Shown here piece after piece: positions 1 through 6,038 of a stretch of 11,365 bases of DNA. A program made the translations under genes and the position numbers. Within the stretch, counting starts at the first letter, position 1. Every line of letters begins with the position of its first letter. Source of the stretch: DATGHS01 sp035307785 (GTDB lineage: Bacteria > Planctomycetota > Planctomycetia > Gemmatales > Gemmataceae); assembly GCA_035307785.1 (NCBI GenBank), contig DATGHS010000460.1, forward strand, positions 1-11,365, given 5' to 3'. Under the pieces are notes generated by a model. It searched no databases. It had not been told where the DNA came from and saw only the letters and a list, made by a program, of their open reading frames with translations.

Positions 1-274
1 AATGTCCGGGACGGCGGTTGTGGCCCACGGCACAAAGCACGCACTCCACTTCCGGCAACTCTCCGAGCGATTCTGACTGCAAGACGTCACCCACAATCGG
101 CTCGAATCCCTCCGAGCGCAATTGTTCAGCGCGCGACGGGCTGCGTGTGAGCGCGAAGACCTTGTTGTGGTGGCCCATCCATTGCTGCGCCACCCGCTTC
201 CCGAGGTAGCCGCAGCCGATAATCAGCCGGTTCCCATCCCGTTCCGACTTGGCAAGATTTGGGGAATTCGACAT
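1..274 (-). CDS. NAD(P)-binding epimerase/dehydratase-like protein (SDR, YeeZ-like), 3' part outside window
   Basis: Reading the minus strand from an ATG at 274 gives 91 residues that run off the left edge without a stop. A Rossmann dinucleotide-binding motif GCGYLG lies at residues 20-25 after a short hydrophobic strand (LII). An Arg in ALTRSP (residue 44), just after the predicted second strand, is the kind of residue that favours NADP. VGDV near residue 61 fits the loop that contacts the adenine ring. This is the usual N-terminus of atypical or extended short-chain dehydrogenases of the YeeZ/NAD-dependent epimerase group, thought to be cytoplasmic oxidoreductases or sugar-nucleotide enzymes; the substrate cannot be told. 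The start is well supported: GGAGG (minus strand of 283-287) sits 8 nt upstream of the ATG. The gene diverges from the GDH gene across a 178-nt gap. The catalytic Tyr-x3-Lys region is outside the window. Confidence 0.8.
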   Translation of the reverse strand, partial: MSNSPNLAKSERDGNRLIIGCGYLGKRVAQQWMGHHNKVFALTRSPSRAEQLRSEGFEPIVGDVLQSESLGELPEVECVLCAVGHNRRPGH

Positions 275-312
275 AGTACTAGCCTCCAGAAATGGGAAGT
301 GAGACTATGGAG

Positions 313-318
313 TATAAT
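313..318 (+). promoter_or_regulatory. Candidate -10 box (TATAAT) in the divergent gap upstream of gdhA
   Basis: An exact TATAAT stands 135 nt upstream of the GDH start codon. There is no convincing -35 hexamer 16-18 nt upstream (the bases are close to AAATGG), so this is a partial match only. If used, the leader would be about 130 nt and would contain the hairpin at 381-400. Confidence 0.3.
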
Positions 319-380
319 TTAGTAGCCGTGGCTTGAAGGGCAAAGAATTAGCGCTGTCGCCCGTTACTGCCAAAGGTCAA

Positions 381-400
381 ATAGGCCCTATTCGGCCTAT
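381..400 (+). promoter_or_regulatory. Leader hairpin / dyad upstream of gdhA
   Basis: ATAGGCC (381-387) and GGCCTAT (394-400) form a perfect 7-bp inverted repeat around a 6-nt loop, 52 nt before the GDH start. It could be a protein-binding dyad or an mRNA hairpin in the gdhA leader. It is not followed by a T-run, so it does not look like a terminator. Confidence 0.4.
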
Positions 401-452
401 CGGATGTGGCCCAAAGTATAAATCGGCTTCTCGTGTCCGAGGAGACTTTTTC

Positions 453-1763
453 ATGTCAGCACCGGTACAAACGCCGCCTTCCGTGAACGGCCATCACCAC
501 ACTCCTCAGCCGTTGTTCGAGACGTCACCCACGTTTCAGATGGCGGTGCGACAGCTGTCCACGGTGGCGGAACATACCGATATCGATTCCAATATCCTCG
601 AGCGCCTGGCGCATCCGAAACGGTCGCTCGTCGTGAGTGTGCCGATTCGCCGCGATACCGGTGAGACGGAATCGTTCCTCGGTTTCCGTGTCCAGCATTC
701 GCTCACGAGCGGCCCGTCGAAGGGCGGCCTTCGCTATCACCCCAGCGTGGACCTTGGCGAAGTCGCGGCGCTGGCCATGTGGATGTCGTGGAAATGCGGC
801 ATCATGAATCTTCCCTTCGGTGGGGCGAAGGGCGGAATCGCGGTGGACCCGGGCAGCTTGAGCCGGGGCGAGATCGAACGGCTCACGCGCCGCTTTACCG
901 AAGAGGTGCTCAGCGTGATCGGCCCGCGCGTGGACGTGATGGCGCCCGACCTGGGCACCAACGAACAGACGATGGCCTGGATTTACGACACCTACAGCAT
1001 GAAGGTCGGCTATGCCTGTCCGGAGATTGTCACCGGTAAACCCGTGGAGCTGGGCGGCTGCGTGGGCCGGCGCGAGGCCACGGGCCGCGGTGTCGTTTAT
1101 TGCATCCTCAAGGCAATGCAGGAATTGAATCTGGCGCCCACGCAAGCCACCGCCGTGGTGCAGGGTTTCGGCAACGTGGGTTCCGTGACGGCGCTCGAAT
1201 TGCACCAGCGGGGCACCAAAGTGATTGCCGTCGGCGATGTCTATGGTGCAATCGAAAACGCCAAGGGCATCGATATCCCGGCACTCACGCGCTGGGTCCA
1301 TTCGGGCAAGATGCTGAAGGATTTTCCCGAAGCAGGCAAGTTGCCGGCCGACGCGCTATTTACCACGCCGTGCACGGTCTTGGTTCCGGCCGCGCTCGAA
1401 CGGGTGATCCACGGCCAGAACGCCGGCCGCTTGCAGTGCCGGATTTTGGCCGAAGGCGCGAATGGCCCCACCACGCCGGATGCCGACCGAATCCTTAATG
1501 ACAGCGACATCTTCATTATTCCCGACGTGATATGCAACGCCGGTGGCGTGACAGTGTCCTACTTCGAGTGGGTGCAGGACATTCAGCAGTTCTTGTGGGA
1601 TGAGCAGGAAGTCAACGACCGGCTGCGCGATTTGATTCAAAAGGCCTTCGACCGCGTGCGCAGCCTGGCCAAGGAGAAGCGCTTGCCCAACCGCATCGCG
1701 GCCCTTAGCATCGGCGTGCAAAAGGTGGCGAAGGAAAAAGAAAAACGGGGCTTATTCCCCTAA
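453..1763 (+). CDS. gdhA: Glutamate dehydrogenase (Glu/Leu/Phe/Val dehydrogenase family)
   Basis: This cytoplasmic enzyme of 436 residues should interconvert glutamate and 2-oxoglutarate plus ammonia with NAD(P)H, linking nitrogen and central carbon metabolism. The family active-site signature LPFGGAKGGIAVDP lies at 120-133 with catalytic Lys126. Substrate-binding lysines fit K90 (GPSKGGLR) and K114 (WKCGI). APDLGTNE at 164-171 supplies the conserved Asp166. The C-terminal Rossmann domain shows GFGNVGS at 238-244. AEGANGPTTPDAD (333-345) and NAGGVTVSYFEW (362-373) are typical of the roughly 420-residue hexameric bacterial type. The ATG at 453 is chosen because GAGGAG (439-444) lies 8 nt upstream. 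The open frame continues upstream to a TTG at 333, but those 40 extra residues have no family counterpart. Cofactor preference cannot be read safely. The gene is monocistronic, ending at the hairpin at 1777-1810. Confidence 0.95.
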   Translation: MSAPVQTPPSVNGHHHTPQPLFETSPTFQMAVRQLSTVAEHTDIDSNILERLAHPKRSLVVSVPIRRDTGETESFLGFRVQHSLTSGPSKGGLRYHPSVDLGEVAALAMWMSWKCGIMNLPFGGAKGGIAVDPGSLSRGEIERLTRRFTEEVLSVIGPRVDVMAPDLGTNEQTMAWIYDTYSMKVGYACPEIVTGKPVELGGCVGRREATGRGVVYCILKAMQELNLAPTQATAVVQGFGNVGSVTALELHQRGTKVIAVGDVYGAIENAKGIDIPALTRWVHSGKMLKDFPEAGKLPADALFTTPCTVLVPAALERVIHGQNAGRLQCRILAEGANGPTTPDADRILNDSDIFIIPDVICNAGGVTVSYFEWVQDIQQFLWDEQEVNDRLRDLIQKAFDRVRSLAKEKRLPNRIAALSIGVQKVAKEKEKRGLFP

Positions 1764-1776
1764 CTTGCAACTCGCT

Positions 1777-1810
1777 GAAAGCCCAGGGACGAAAGTCCCT
1801 GGGCGCTTTC
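1777..1810. terminator. Bidirectional hairpin terminator between gdhA and the convergent small membrane gene
   Basis: GCCCAGGGAC (1781-1790) and GTCCCTGGGC (1795-1804) form a perfect 10-bp stem closed by a GAAA tetraloop. GAAA (1777-1780) and TTTC (1807-1810) can extend it past a 2-nt bulge. It starts 13 nt after the gdhA stop and ends 3 nt before the stop of the convergent gene. T-rich sequence follows on both strands but there is no long U-run, so efficiency is uncertain. A related, less perfect hairpin lies at 5369-5392. Confidence 0.7.
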
Positions 1811-1813
1811 ATT

Positions 1814-2068
1814 TCAAGACGCCTTCGTAGTAACGGCACTCTGGGGTGTCCGTCCGCGCCGCAGCCGGCTGAGAAGTGCCTGTACCGGCCACAGCATGGC
1901 CGCACCGAATCCGAGCCCGATCCAGACTAGCAACGACTGAAAGAACGGCACCATTTCCATTCCTGGCCCTGGGCCAACGTAAGCCCACGCGCTGCTCGGA
2001 GCCAGGAACAACCCGGCAACGGCCACAAGGATAACAACCGATAACACAGAATGATTACGGACGCGCAT
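1814..2068 (-). CDS. Small exported membrane protein with YVGPGPG motif, partner of the arylsulfotransferase-like gene
   Basis: The product has 84 residues. It opens with a basic tip and a hydrophobic run ending SAWA, a good signal peptidase site after residue 29, so the mature protein would begin YVGPGPG. A second hydrophobic segment spans about 41-62 and is followed by an Arg-rich tail (SRLRRGR), which should face the cytoplasm. From memory, small proteins with an AY[VI]GPG start, one membrane span and a basic tail recur in bacteria, some of them near sulfatase- or sulfotransferase-like genes; their function is unknown to me. The start codon lies inside the upstream gene, overlapping it by 14 nt. 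Its ribosome site AAGGAG (minus strand of 2075-2080) is 6 nt before the ATG, which points to translational coupling. Confidence 0.75.
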   Translation of the reverse strand: MRVRNHSVLSVVILVAVAGLFLAPSSAWAYVGPGPGMEMVPFFQSLLVWIGLGFGAAMLWPVQALLSRLRRGRTPQSAVTTKAS

Positions 2069-3335
2069 TGCAAACTCCTTTCAGGAAGTTTAGTTCGTTC
2101 GGTGCATAGCGTTGGGCAAACGGCACGTGGGTGTGGCAATTGCACGCCCACACCAGTTCTTTGTCGATCGTGATTTCCTGGATCATGCCAATGAAGGAGT
2201 TCACGACCAGCGTATTGCCGTTCGGCAAACGTTGGTTTCGCCCCTGAATGGCGGTGAAAAAGGCTTCGTCGCGGCCGCCCGAGTAGTACCAGGGGCACGC
2301 TTGCGTTTGTGGGTCGTATTCCAAAACGCGCGATTTCTGTACCTCGCCACGATTATCGAACACCAGAATGCGGCCATTATCCAGGAAGTGCGGATCGTGT
2401 TGCATGTGCCAGGGCCCGCGCGCCGCCCATACCACGGAGCTGGTTTGTGGGTCGATAACGGCGAGCAGGTCCAGTTCGCGCAGCGAAACTAGAATTTGCC
2501 CGGCCTTGAACATTGGGAAATGGGCAGCCATTTCCGGCCGCAACACTTCCACGAAATTCGCGTGCAAAATGTCCCAGGCATGATCCGGGACGTGCGCGCC
2601 CGGCATGAGAAACGCAGCATAGGCTGAGTGGCGCAGTGCGTCCAACAGCGGAATCGATTTGATCTCCCGCCCTTCGGGCGAAAGCACAATCAGGTTGTCC
2701 ACCAACGCCGGGGCAGTGAAGGTGTCCAAGCCGTCGGGTAATTCGTGAAGGACGTTTTGGGTGAGCGCGTAAATGGTGCCATCCGGTCCAACGTCCACCG
2801 CGTGATGGGCATTTGCCGAGAATTTCCAAATGACGTTAGAGTCTTTATCCAGCTTGGCCAGGCCGTAGCCGTAAGGCGTGTCGCCCGTGCCGTGATAAAT
2901 CACCAAAAGATCGCCGTTCGGGTAGAGATAACAACCGAACAGGTAAATCTTGTCGTCCGGCACGGGTTCGCGCACTTGCGCCGGCCGCGGCCAGACTTTG
3001 CGGAACGGCGCGTGCCAGCGATGAATCACTTCGCCCCGCATGTTCATCAATCTTGCTTCCGAATCCACGTTGGTCGTATAGAGCGTGAAGCCGTCAAATG
3101 TCTTTTCGGGCACATCGATATTGCTGGAAACGGACTGACCAGGCTGCCCGGGCATTTCGAACAATTCGTCGCGCTGCTGCGCCCAGGCCTGGGCGCCTTC
3201 AAAAGCATCGAGGAGATACTGCGAGGTGGGCAACTTGAATCGAATGACCGCCGCGCCCAAGATGTAGCTCAGCAGCAGCATGCCCCCAATCGATAGGACG
3301 GGCGGCAGCCAGCGTCGGCAATCCTTGATTTTCAT
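2055..3335 (-). CDS. Membrane-anchored arylsulfotransferase (ASST)-like beta-propeller protein
   Basis: The product has 426 residues. One hydrophobic segment at about 11-31 follows the basic start MKIKDCRRW and probably serves as an uncleaved anchor, placing the rest outside the cytoplasm. The remainder reads as a repeat-strand propeller with signatures of arylsulfotransferase-like proteins (Arylsulfotran_2 type): GDLLVIYHG near 141-149, HHAVDVGPDGTIYAL at 177-191, WDILHAN at 254-260, QHDPHFLDNGRILVFDNRG at 312-330 and QRLPNGNTLVVNS at 368-380. The QHD...NG...FDN block and the LHAN His are the most diagnostic. Characterised relatives transfer sulfate between aromatic donors and acceptors through a covalent sulfo-His. 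Whether this divergent member is catalytic is not shown. The ATG at 3335 is preferred over an upstream TTG at 3371, although its ribosome site is weak (GGAACC). It is the first gene of a two-gene unit. Confidence 0.8.
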   Translation of the reverse strand: MKIKDCRRWLPPVLSIGGMLLLSYILGAAVIRFKLPTSQYLLDAFEGAQAWAQQRDELFEMPGQPGQSVSSNIDVPEKTFDGFTLYTTNVDSEARLMNMRGEVIHRWHAPFRKVWPRPAQVREPVPDDKIYLFGCYLYPNGDLLVIYHGTGDTPYGYGLAKLDKDSNVIWKFSANAHHAVDVGPDGTIYALTQNVLHELPDGLDTFTAPALVDNLIVLSPEGREIKSIPLLDALRHSAYAAFLMPGAHVPDHAWDILHANFVEVLRPEMAAHFPMFKAGQILVSLRELDLLAVIDPQTSSVVWAARGPWHMQHDPHFLDNGRILVFDNRGEVQKSRVLEYDPQTQACPWYYSGGRDEAFFTAIQGRNQRLPNGNTLVVNSFIGMIQEITIDKELVWACNCHTHVPFAQRYAPNELNFLKGVCNARP

Positions 3336-3636
3336 CGCTCGGTTCCGGTCATCCAGACAATTCCAACCCAATCAAACTGCTACAACGATAGGGCATGCGC
3401 TATTAAGCGAGCGTGAGGATTGGAAAATTGTTCTCATTAGCCGAGTGTGAGAATTGATGTCGGGCTCTCATTTTTCGCTTGATGCCGGCGGGACTTAGGC
3501 GCCGCGCGCTAGCGAAGAGTTCGACCGCATCGAATCTGCTGCCGATGCCTCGCATCATCCGTTACAATGTTCCCATCATGGCAACGTGGTGGCAAGGATT
3601 TGAAACTCGCCTCGGATGAGGAGCTAAGCTTTTCCA
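3336..3636. other. Divergent intergenic region between the ASST-like gene and scpB
   Basis: This 301-bp gap separates two divergent starts and must hold both promoters. On the plus strand TACAAT (3563-3568) is a possible -10 for scpB, but no acceptable -35 lies upstream. The left half contains the imperfect direct repeat annotated at 3407-3456. I found no supported gene in it; open frames crossing it lack ribosome sites and recognisable motifs. Confidence 0.5.
3407..3456. repeat. Imperfect 16-bp direct repeat upstream of the ASST-like gene
   Basis: GCGAGCGTGAGGATTG (3407-3422) recurs as CCGAGTGTGAGAATTG (3441-3456), 13 of 16 bases identical, with starts 34 nt apart. A TTCTCA between them (3431-3436) is the complement of TGAGAA in the second copy. 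The position, 70-120 nt upstream of the minus-strand start, would suit a regulator site, but chance or decayed repeat material is possible. Confidence 0.35.
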
Positions 3637-4311
3637 ATGCGTGGAATTCAACCCTTGCGCGGCCCACTGGCCCGCCGGCGTTATGAGCAGCTTTCAGCAA
3701 ATCACCGGCTGCCGTTGGTTTATCGTCGCGCGGAACCGGACGAAACTGCGCTGGGCGAACTCGTTCGCGACGCCAGGCTGGCTCGCGTCGAAGCGGCTCT
3801 TTTTGCCGCCGATGAACCGCTCACGCCGAGGAAACTGGTCACCGTTGCCGAGTTGGCCGATGCGGCCGAGGCGCGCCGAGCAATCCTGCGCTTGAAAGAG
3901 TATTACGAAACCGACGGGACTGCGTTTCAGATCGAAGAAATTGCCGGCGGCTGGCAATTGCGCACGCGCGCCGAGTTCCATCCCTGGCTCGTGCGCTTGC
4001 GGCGCATTAACCCCGATCCGCGCCTGTCCGGGGCGGCTCTGGAAACATTGGCAATCATCGCGTATCGCCAGCCGATCATGCGGGCCGGCGTCGAGGCCAT
4101 TCGCGGCGTTCAGTGTGGCGAGCTGCTGCGGCATTTGATGGAGCGCGGCCTCGTCCGCATTGCCGGCCGAGACGATTCGCTGGGCCGGCCAGTGCTCTAC
4201 GGCACCACGCGCAAGTTCCTGCAAATCTTCGGCCTGAATAGCCTCAAGGATTTGCCCGAAATCGAGCAGCTGCGGCAGCCAAAATCTGTCCAGCCGCCCC
4301 GTCCGGAATGA
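3637..4311 (+). CDS. scpB: Segregation and condensation protein ScpB
   Basis: ScpB is the winged-helix (kite) subunit of the SMC-ScpAB condensin, which compacts and segregates the chromosome in the cytoplasm. The 224-residue product has a variable, basic first 45 residues. A first winged helix follows at about 47-120, beginning LARVEAALFAADEPLTPRKL. The second and most conserved one spans 128-200, with LSGAALETLAIIAYRQP (130-146), GVEAIRGV (151-158) and GRPVLYGTTRKFLQIFGL (183-200). The ending LKDLPEIEQL is also typical. The length fits the family, with an extended N-terminus. The ATG at 3637 has GAGGAG at 3618-3623 but a long 13-nt spacer, so a downstream start is not excluded. scpA, often adjacent in other bacteria, is not in this window. 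Confidence 0.92.
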   Translation: MRGIQPLRGPLARRRYEQLSANHRLPLVYRRAEPDETALGELVRDARLARVEAALFAADEPLTPRKLVTVAELADAAEARRAILRLKEYYETDGTAFQIEEIAGGWQLRTRAEFHPWLVRLRRINPDPRLSGAALETLAIIAYRQPIMRAGVEAIRGVQCGELLRHLMERGLVRIAGRDDSLGRPVLYGTTRKFLQIFGLNSLKDLPEIEQLRQPKSVQPPRPE

Positions 4312-4381
4312 TCCACCGCGTGGCCTCAATCACTCGCATTGCTAAAATAGACCACGACCTACCCCCGAGGGCTACGTCTTT

Positions 4382-4447
4382 GCGTGAGGCACGTTTTCAA
4401 CGGGCCCACGCGGGCCCGTTGAAAACGTGCCCCACCGGTTCTCACGC
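4382..4447. repeat. Long perfect palindrome in the scpB / HE-protein gap (20-bp stem)
   Basis: The arms at 4388-4407 (GGCACGTTTTCAACGGGCCC) and 4412-4431 are perfect reverse complements around a 4-nt loop (ACGC). GCGTGA (4382-4387) and TCACGC (4442-4447) add an outer 6-bp stem, leaving a one-sided 10-nt bulge. There is no U-run after it, so it looks more like a REP-type or miniature palindromic element than a classical terminator. It could still stop transcription 76 nt after scpB. The rest of the 237-bp gap shows only a possible -10, TAAAAT (4343-4348), with a poor -35. Confidence 0.75.
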
Positions 4448-4548
4448 CAAGTTCGCGTCTTGCTTCATTTCGTGGCGACGCTCGCCATGTCCCGAATTAA
4501 TTTTCCCCGCACGAGGCTACTCCGTCCCATTGCATCGGGAGTTTTCAC

Positions 4549-5358
4549 ATGGCATGGGCGATCCGCAACAGCAGCAAACGATCCCGGCTGCCAATCAACA
4601 AAATGCCCATTGCGCAGCATTACGGCTGGCGTTATTACACGGTTGATGCGTCCGCCGTTCGCAATGTGGCCCAGCCGGACGAGGAATTCGCCAACTTCGC
4701 AACTTGCGAAGAGTTTGCCAATCTGATTCCCGAGCACGAAATCTGGTTCAATGAAAGTACCTTCGACCGGGAAGGCGTTTTTTTCCTTGCGAATGCCCAC
4801 CTGCGCCTGAAGGAAAAAAAAGATGGCGCCTCGTACGAAGACGCCTATAGCGCCGGCCTGGAGATGGAGCGACCGCTTCGGGAAAAAATCACCGGTCTCA
4901 AGTTTCGCAACGGCAAGCCGCACCGCCAGGTGCCCGACAATGTTTATGTCGAACCCTATTTCACGTTGGATGATGCCGAATTTCCCATTCAAGTCTGGCT
5001 CGTGGACGGCTGTGCGGTGCGCAGCTTGTACAAGACCGACTACGTGGAAGGCGGCCACGGCTTCGTCTATCCGTGGGTGCCGAAACAGCAAATCTGGATC
5101 GAAAAAGACTTGGATCACTGGGAACTGCCGTTCATCACCTGCCACGAGTACCTGGAGTTGCGCCTGATGCGCGATCACGGCATGGAGTATGACCCGGCTC
5201 ACGAAGTCTGTTCCCACATGGAATTCGACCTCCGCAAAGTGCGCGGGGCCATTTCACTGCTCACCGCCGGCCGCCGGCATCTAACCAAGGATGGTTTGCA
5301 CAATTTAACGGGTGATGAAGTCTTCAGGTATGTGGCGGACCATTATGTAAAGCAATAA
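4549..5358 (+). CDS. Uncharacterised protein with HExxE-type motif and internal duplication
   Basis: I do not recognise a named family. The product has 269 residues with no signal peptide or membrane segment, so it is probably cytoplasmic. The C-terminal half is the best patterned part: DGCAVR (153-158), GGHGFVYPWVPKQQIWIEKD (168-187), CHEYLELRLM (198-207), then GMEYDPAHEVCSHME (211-225). The layout IWI...HExxE...LM...G..Y..AHE....E resembles small bacterial and phage proteins I recall, and His199, Glu200, Glu203, His218 and Glu219 could bind a metal as in a minimal metallohydrolase. That is inference. Residues 60-113 repeat the plan of 177-231 without the HE pair. The ATG at 4549 is supported by GGGAG (4537-4541) at 7 nt; a second Met at residue 19 is the alternative. 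ppa follows after 52 nt on the same strand, so cotranscription is possible. Confidence 0.75.
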   Translation: MAWAIRNSSKRSRLPINKMPIAQHYGWRYYTVDASAVRNVAQPDEEFANFATCEEFANLIPEHEIWFNESTFDREGVFFLANAHLRLKEKKDGASYEDAYSAGLEMERPLREKITGLKFRNGKPHRQVPDNVYVEPYFTLDDAEFPIQVWLVDGCAVRSLYKTDYVEGGHGFVYPWVPKQQIWIEKDLDHWELPFITCHEYLELRLMRDHGMEYDPAHEVCSHMEFDLRKVRGAISLLTAGRRHLTKDGLHNLTGDEVFRYVADHYVKQ

Positions 5359-5368
5359 CCGACCAAAA

Positions 5369-5392
5369 GCCCTGGGACTGGCCTCCCTGGGC
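5369..5392 (+). repeat. Imperfect hairpin between the HE-protein gene and ppa
   Basis: GCCCTGGGA (5369-5377) pairs with TCCCTGGGC (5384-5392) except for a central T-T mismatch, around a 6-nt loop. Both arms differ by one central or flanking base from those of the hairpin at 1781-1804, so the two look related. It sits 11 nt after one stop and 18 nt before the next start, leaving the ppa ribosome site (GAAGGAG at 5397-5403) free. It may act as a weak terminator or an mRNA processing/stability element. Confidence 0.45.
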
Positions 5393-5410
5393 CATCGAAG
5401 GAGTTCCTGA

Positions 5411-5962
5411 ATGTTTTCTCTCAACCTTGAGCAACTTGCCGCGTGGGATGCGGAATCCGGCCATCTCAACGTCGTCATCGAAACGCCCAAGGGCAGCCGG
5501 AACAAATTCAAATACGACCCGAAGCGAGGGCTTTTCCTACTCCATTGCGTGCTGCCGTTGGGCGCCAGCTTCCCCTACGATTTCGGCTTTATCCCCTCGA
5601 CGGAAGGCAGCGACGGCGACCCTCTCGACGTGCTGCTGCTCATGGACGAACCGGCGTTCCCTGGCTGCCTGATCCACGCTCGCCTCATCGGTGTAATCGA
5701 AGCGAAACAACGAAGGGACGAAGCGTGGCTGCGCAATGACCGCCTGCTGGCCGTCGAAAACCAATGCAGCAGTTACCGGGAAATTCACAGTGCCAAGCAA
5801 CTACCCGAGCAATTGCTCACCGAGATGGAGCACTTCTTCATCTCGTACGACGAGATGCGCGGCAAGAAATTCCAGCCACTTGGCCGCTTCGGCCCCCGCC
5901 GAGCCGAGAAATTAATTGAAACCGCCGCCTGGGCGAAGGAAAAAAAGGAAAAGCGCTCGTAG
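5411..5962 (+). CDS. ppa: Inorganic pyrophosphatase, family I
   Basis: This soluble Mg-dependent enzyme hydrolyses pyrophosphate to two phosphates, pulling biosynthetic reactions forward. The 183-residue product shows the family signature DGDPLDV at 68-74, whose Asp residues bind the metals. Other family blocks are NKFKYD (31-36), FPYDFGFIPST (54-64), MDEPAFPGC (78-86) and EHFFISYDEMRGKKFQPLGR (140-159). Compared with E. coli PPase, the position of Glu31 seems to be Lys34. From memory that substitution is normal in the bacterial subfamily with NKFKYD and the LGRFGP ending, so it is not a defect. Length is normal. The start is firm: GAAGGAG (5397-5403) lies 7 nt before the ATG. The C-terminus ends in a Lys/Glu-rich run. 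It follows the HE-motif gene by 52 nt. Confidence 0.95.
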   Translation: MFSLNLEQLAAWDAESGHLNVVIETPKGSRNKFKYDPKRGLFLLHCVLPLGASFPYDFGFIPSTEGSDGDPLDVLLLMDEPAFPGCLIHARLIGVIEAKQRRDEAWLRNDRLLAVENQCSSYREIHSAKQLPEQLLTEMEHFFISYDEMRGKKFQPLGRFGPRRAEKLIETAAWAKEKKEKRS

Positions 5963-5974
5963 TCGCGAAGGCCG

Positions 5975-6000
5975 ATTCCTTTTCGATCCTGGAAAGGAAT
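5975..6000 (+). terminator. Hairpin after ppa, possible terminator
   Basis: ATTCCTTTTC (5975-5984) pairs with GGAAAGGAAT (5991-6000), giving ten pairs including one G-U, around a 6-nt loop. It starts 12 nt after the ppa stop codon. The stem is AT-rich and no U-run follows, so it is a weak intrinsic-terminator candidate; the stronger palindrome at 6039-6102 may share the role. Confidence 0.4.
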
Positions 6001-6038
6001 GTGCAGGCAAGGGCTCGGAATTTCGGGCAGTGACTCCG

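Noticed and set aside
333..452. 40-residue N-terminal extension of glutamate dehydrogenase from a TTG
   Set aside because: It would read through the leader hairpin and has no family counterpart. The ATG at 453 has a strong ribosome site at ideal distance.
525..1301. 258-residue open frame antisense to gdhA
   Set aside because: It lies entirely within a well-identified gene on the other strand and has no recognisable motif; long antisense frames are expected in GC-rich coding DNA.
2745..3296. 183-residue plus-strand frame inside the ASST-like gene
   Set aside because: Antisense shadow of a gene with clear family motifs; no domain and no ribosome site.
3475..3516. TTCGCT/AGCGAA inverted repeat upstream of scpB
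   Set aside because: Only 6 bp with a 30-nt loop, which is within chance expectation.
4308..4646. 112-residue frame starting at an ATGA overlap with the scpB stop
   Set aside because: The overlap looks attractive for coupling, but the frame reads through the 20-bp palindrome and runs about 100 nt into the HE-protein gene. Its product has no domain pattern.
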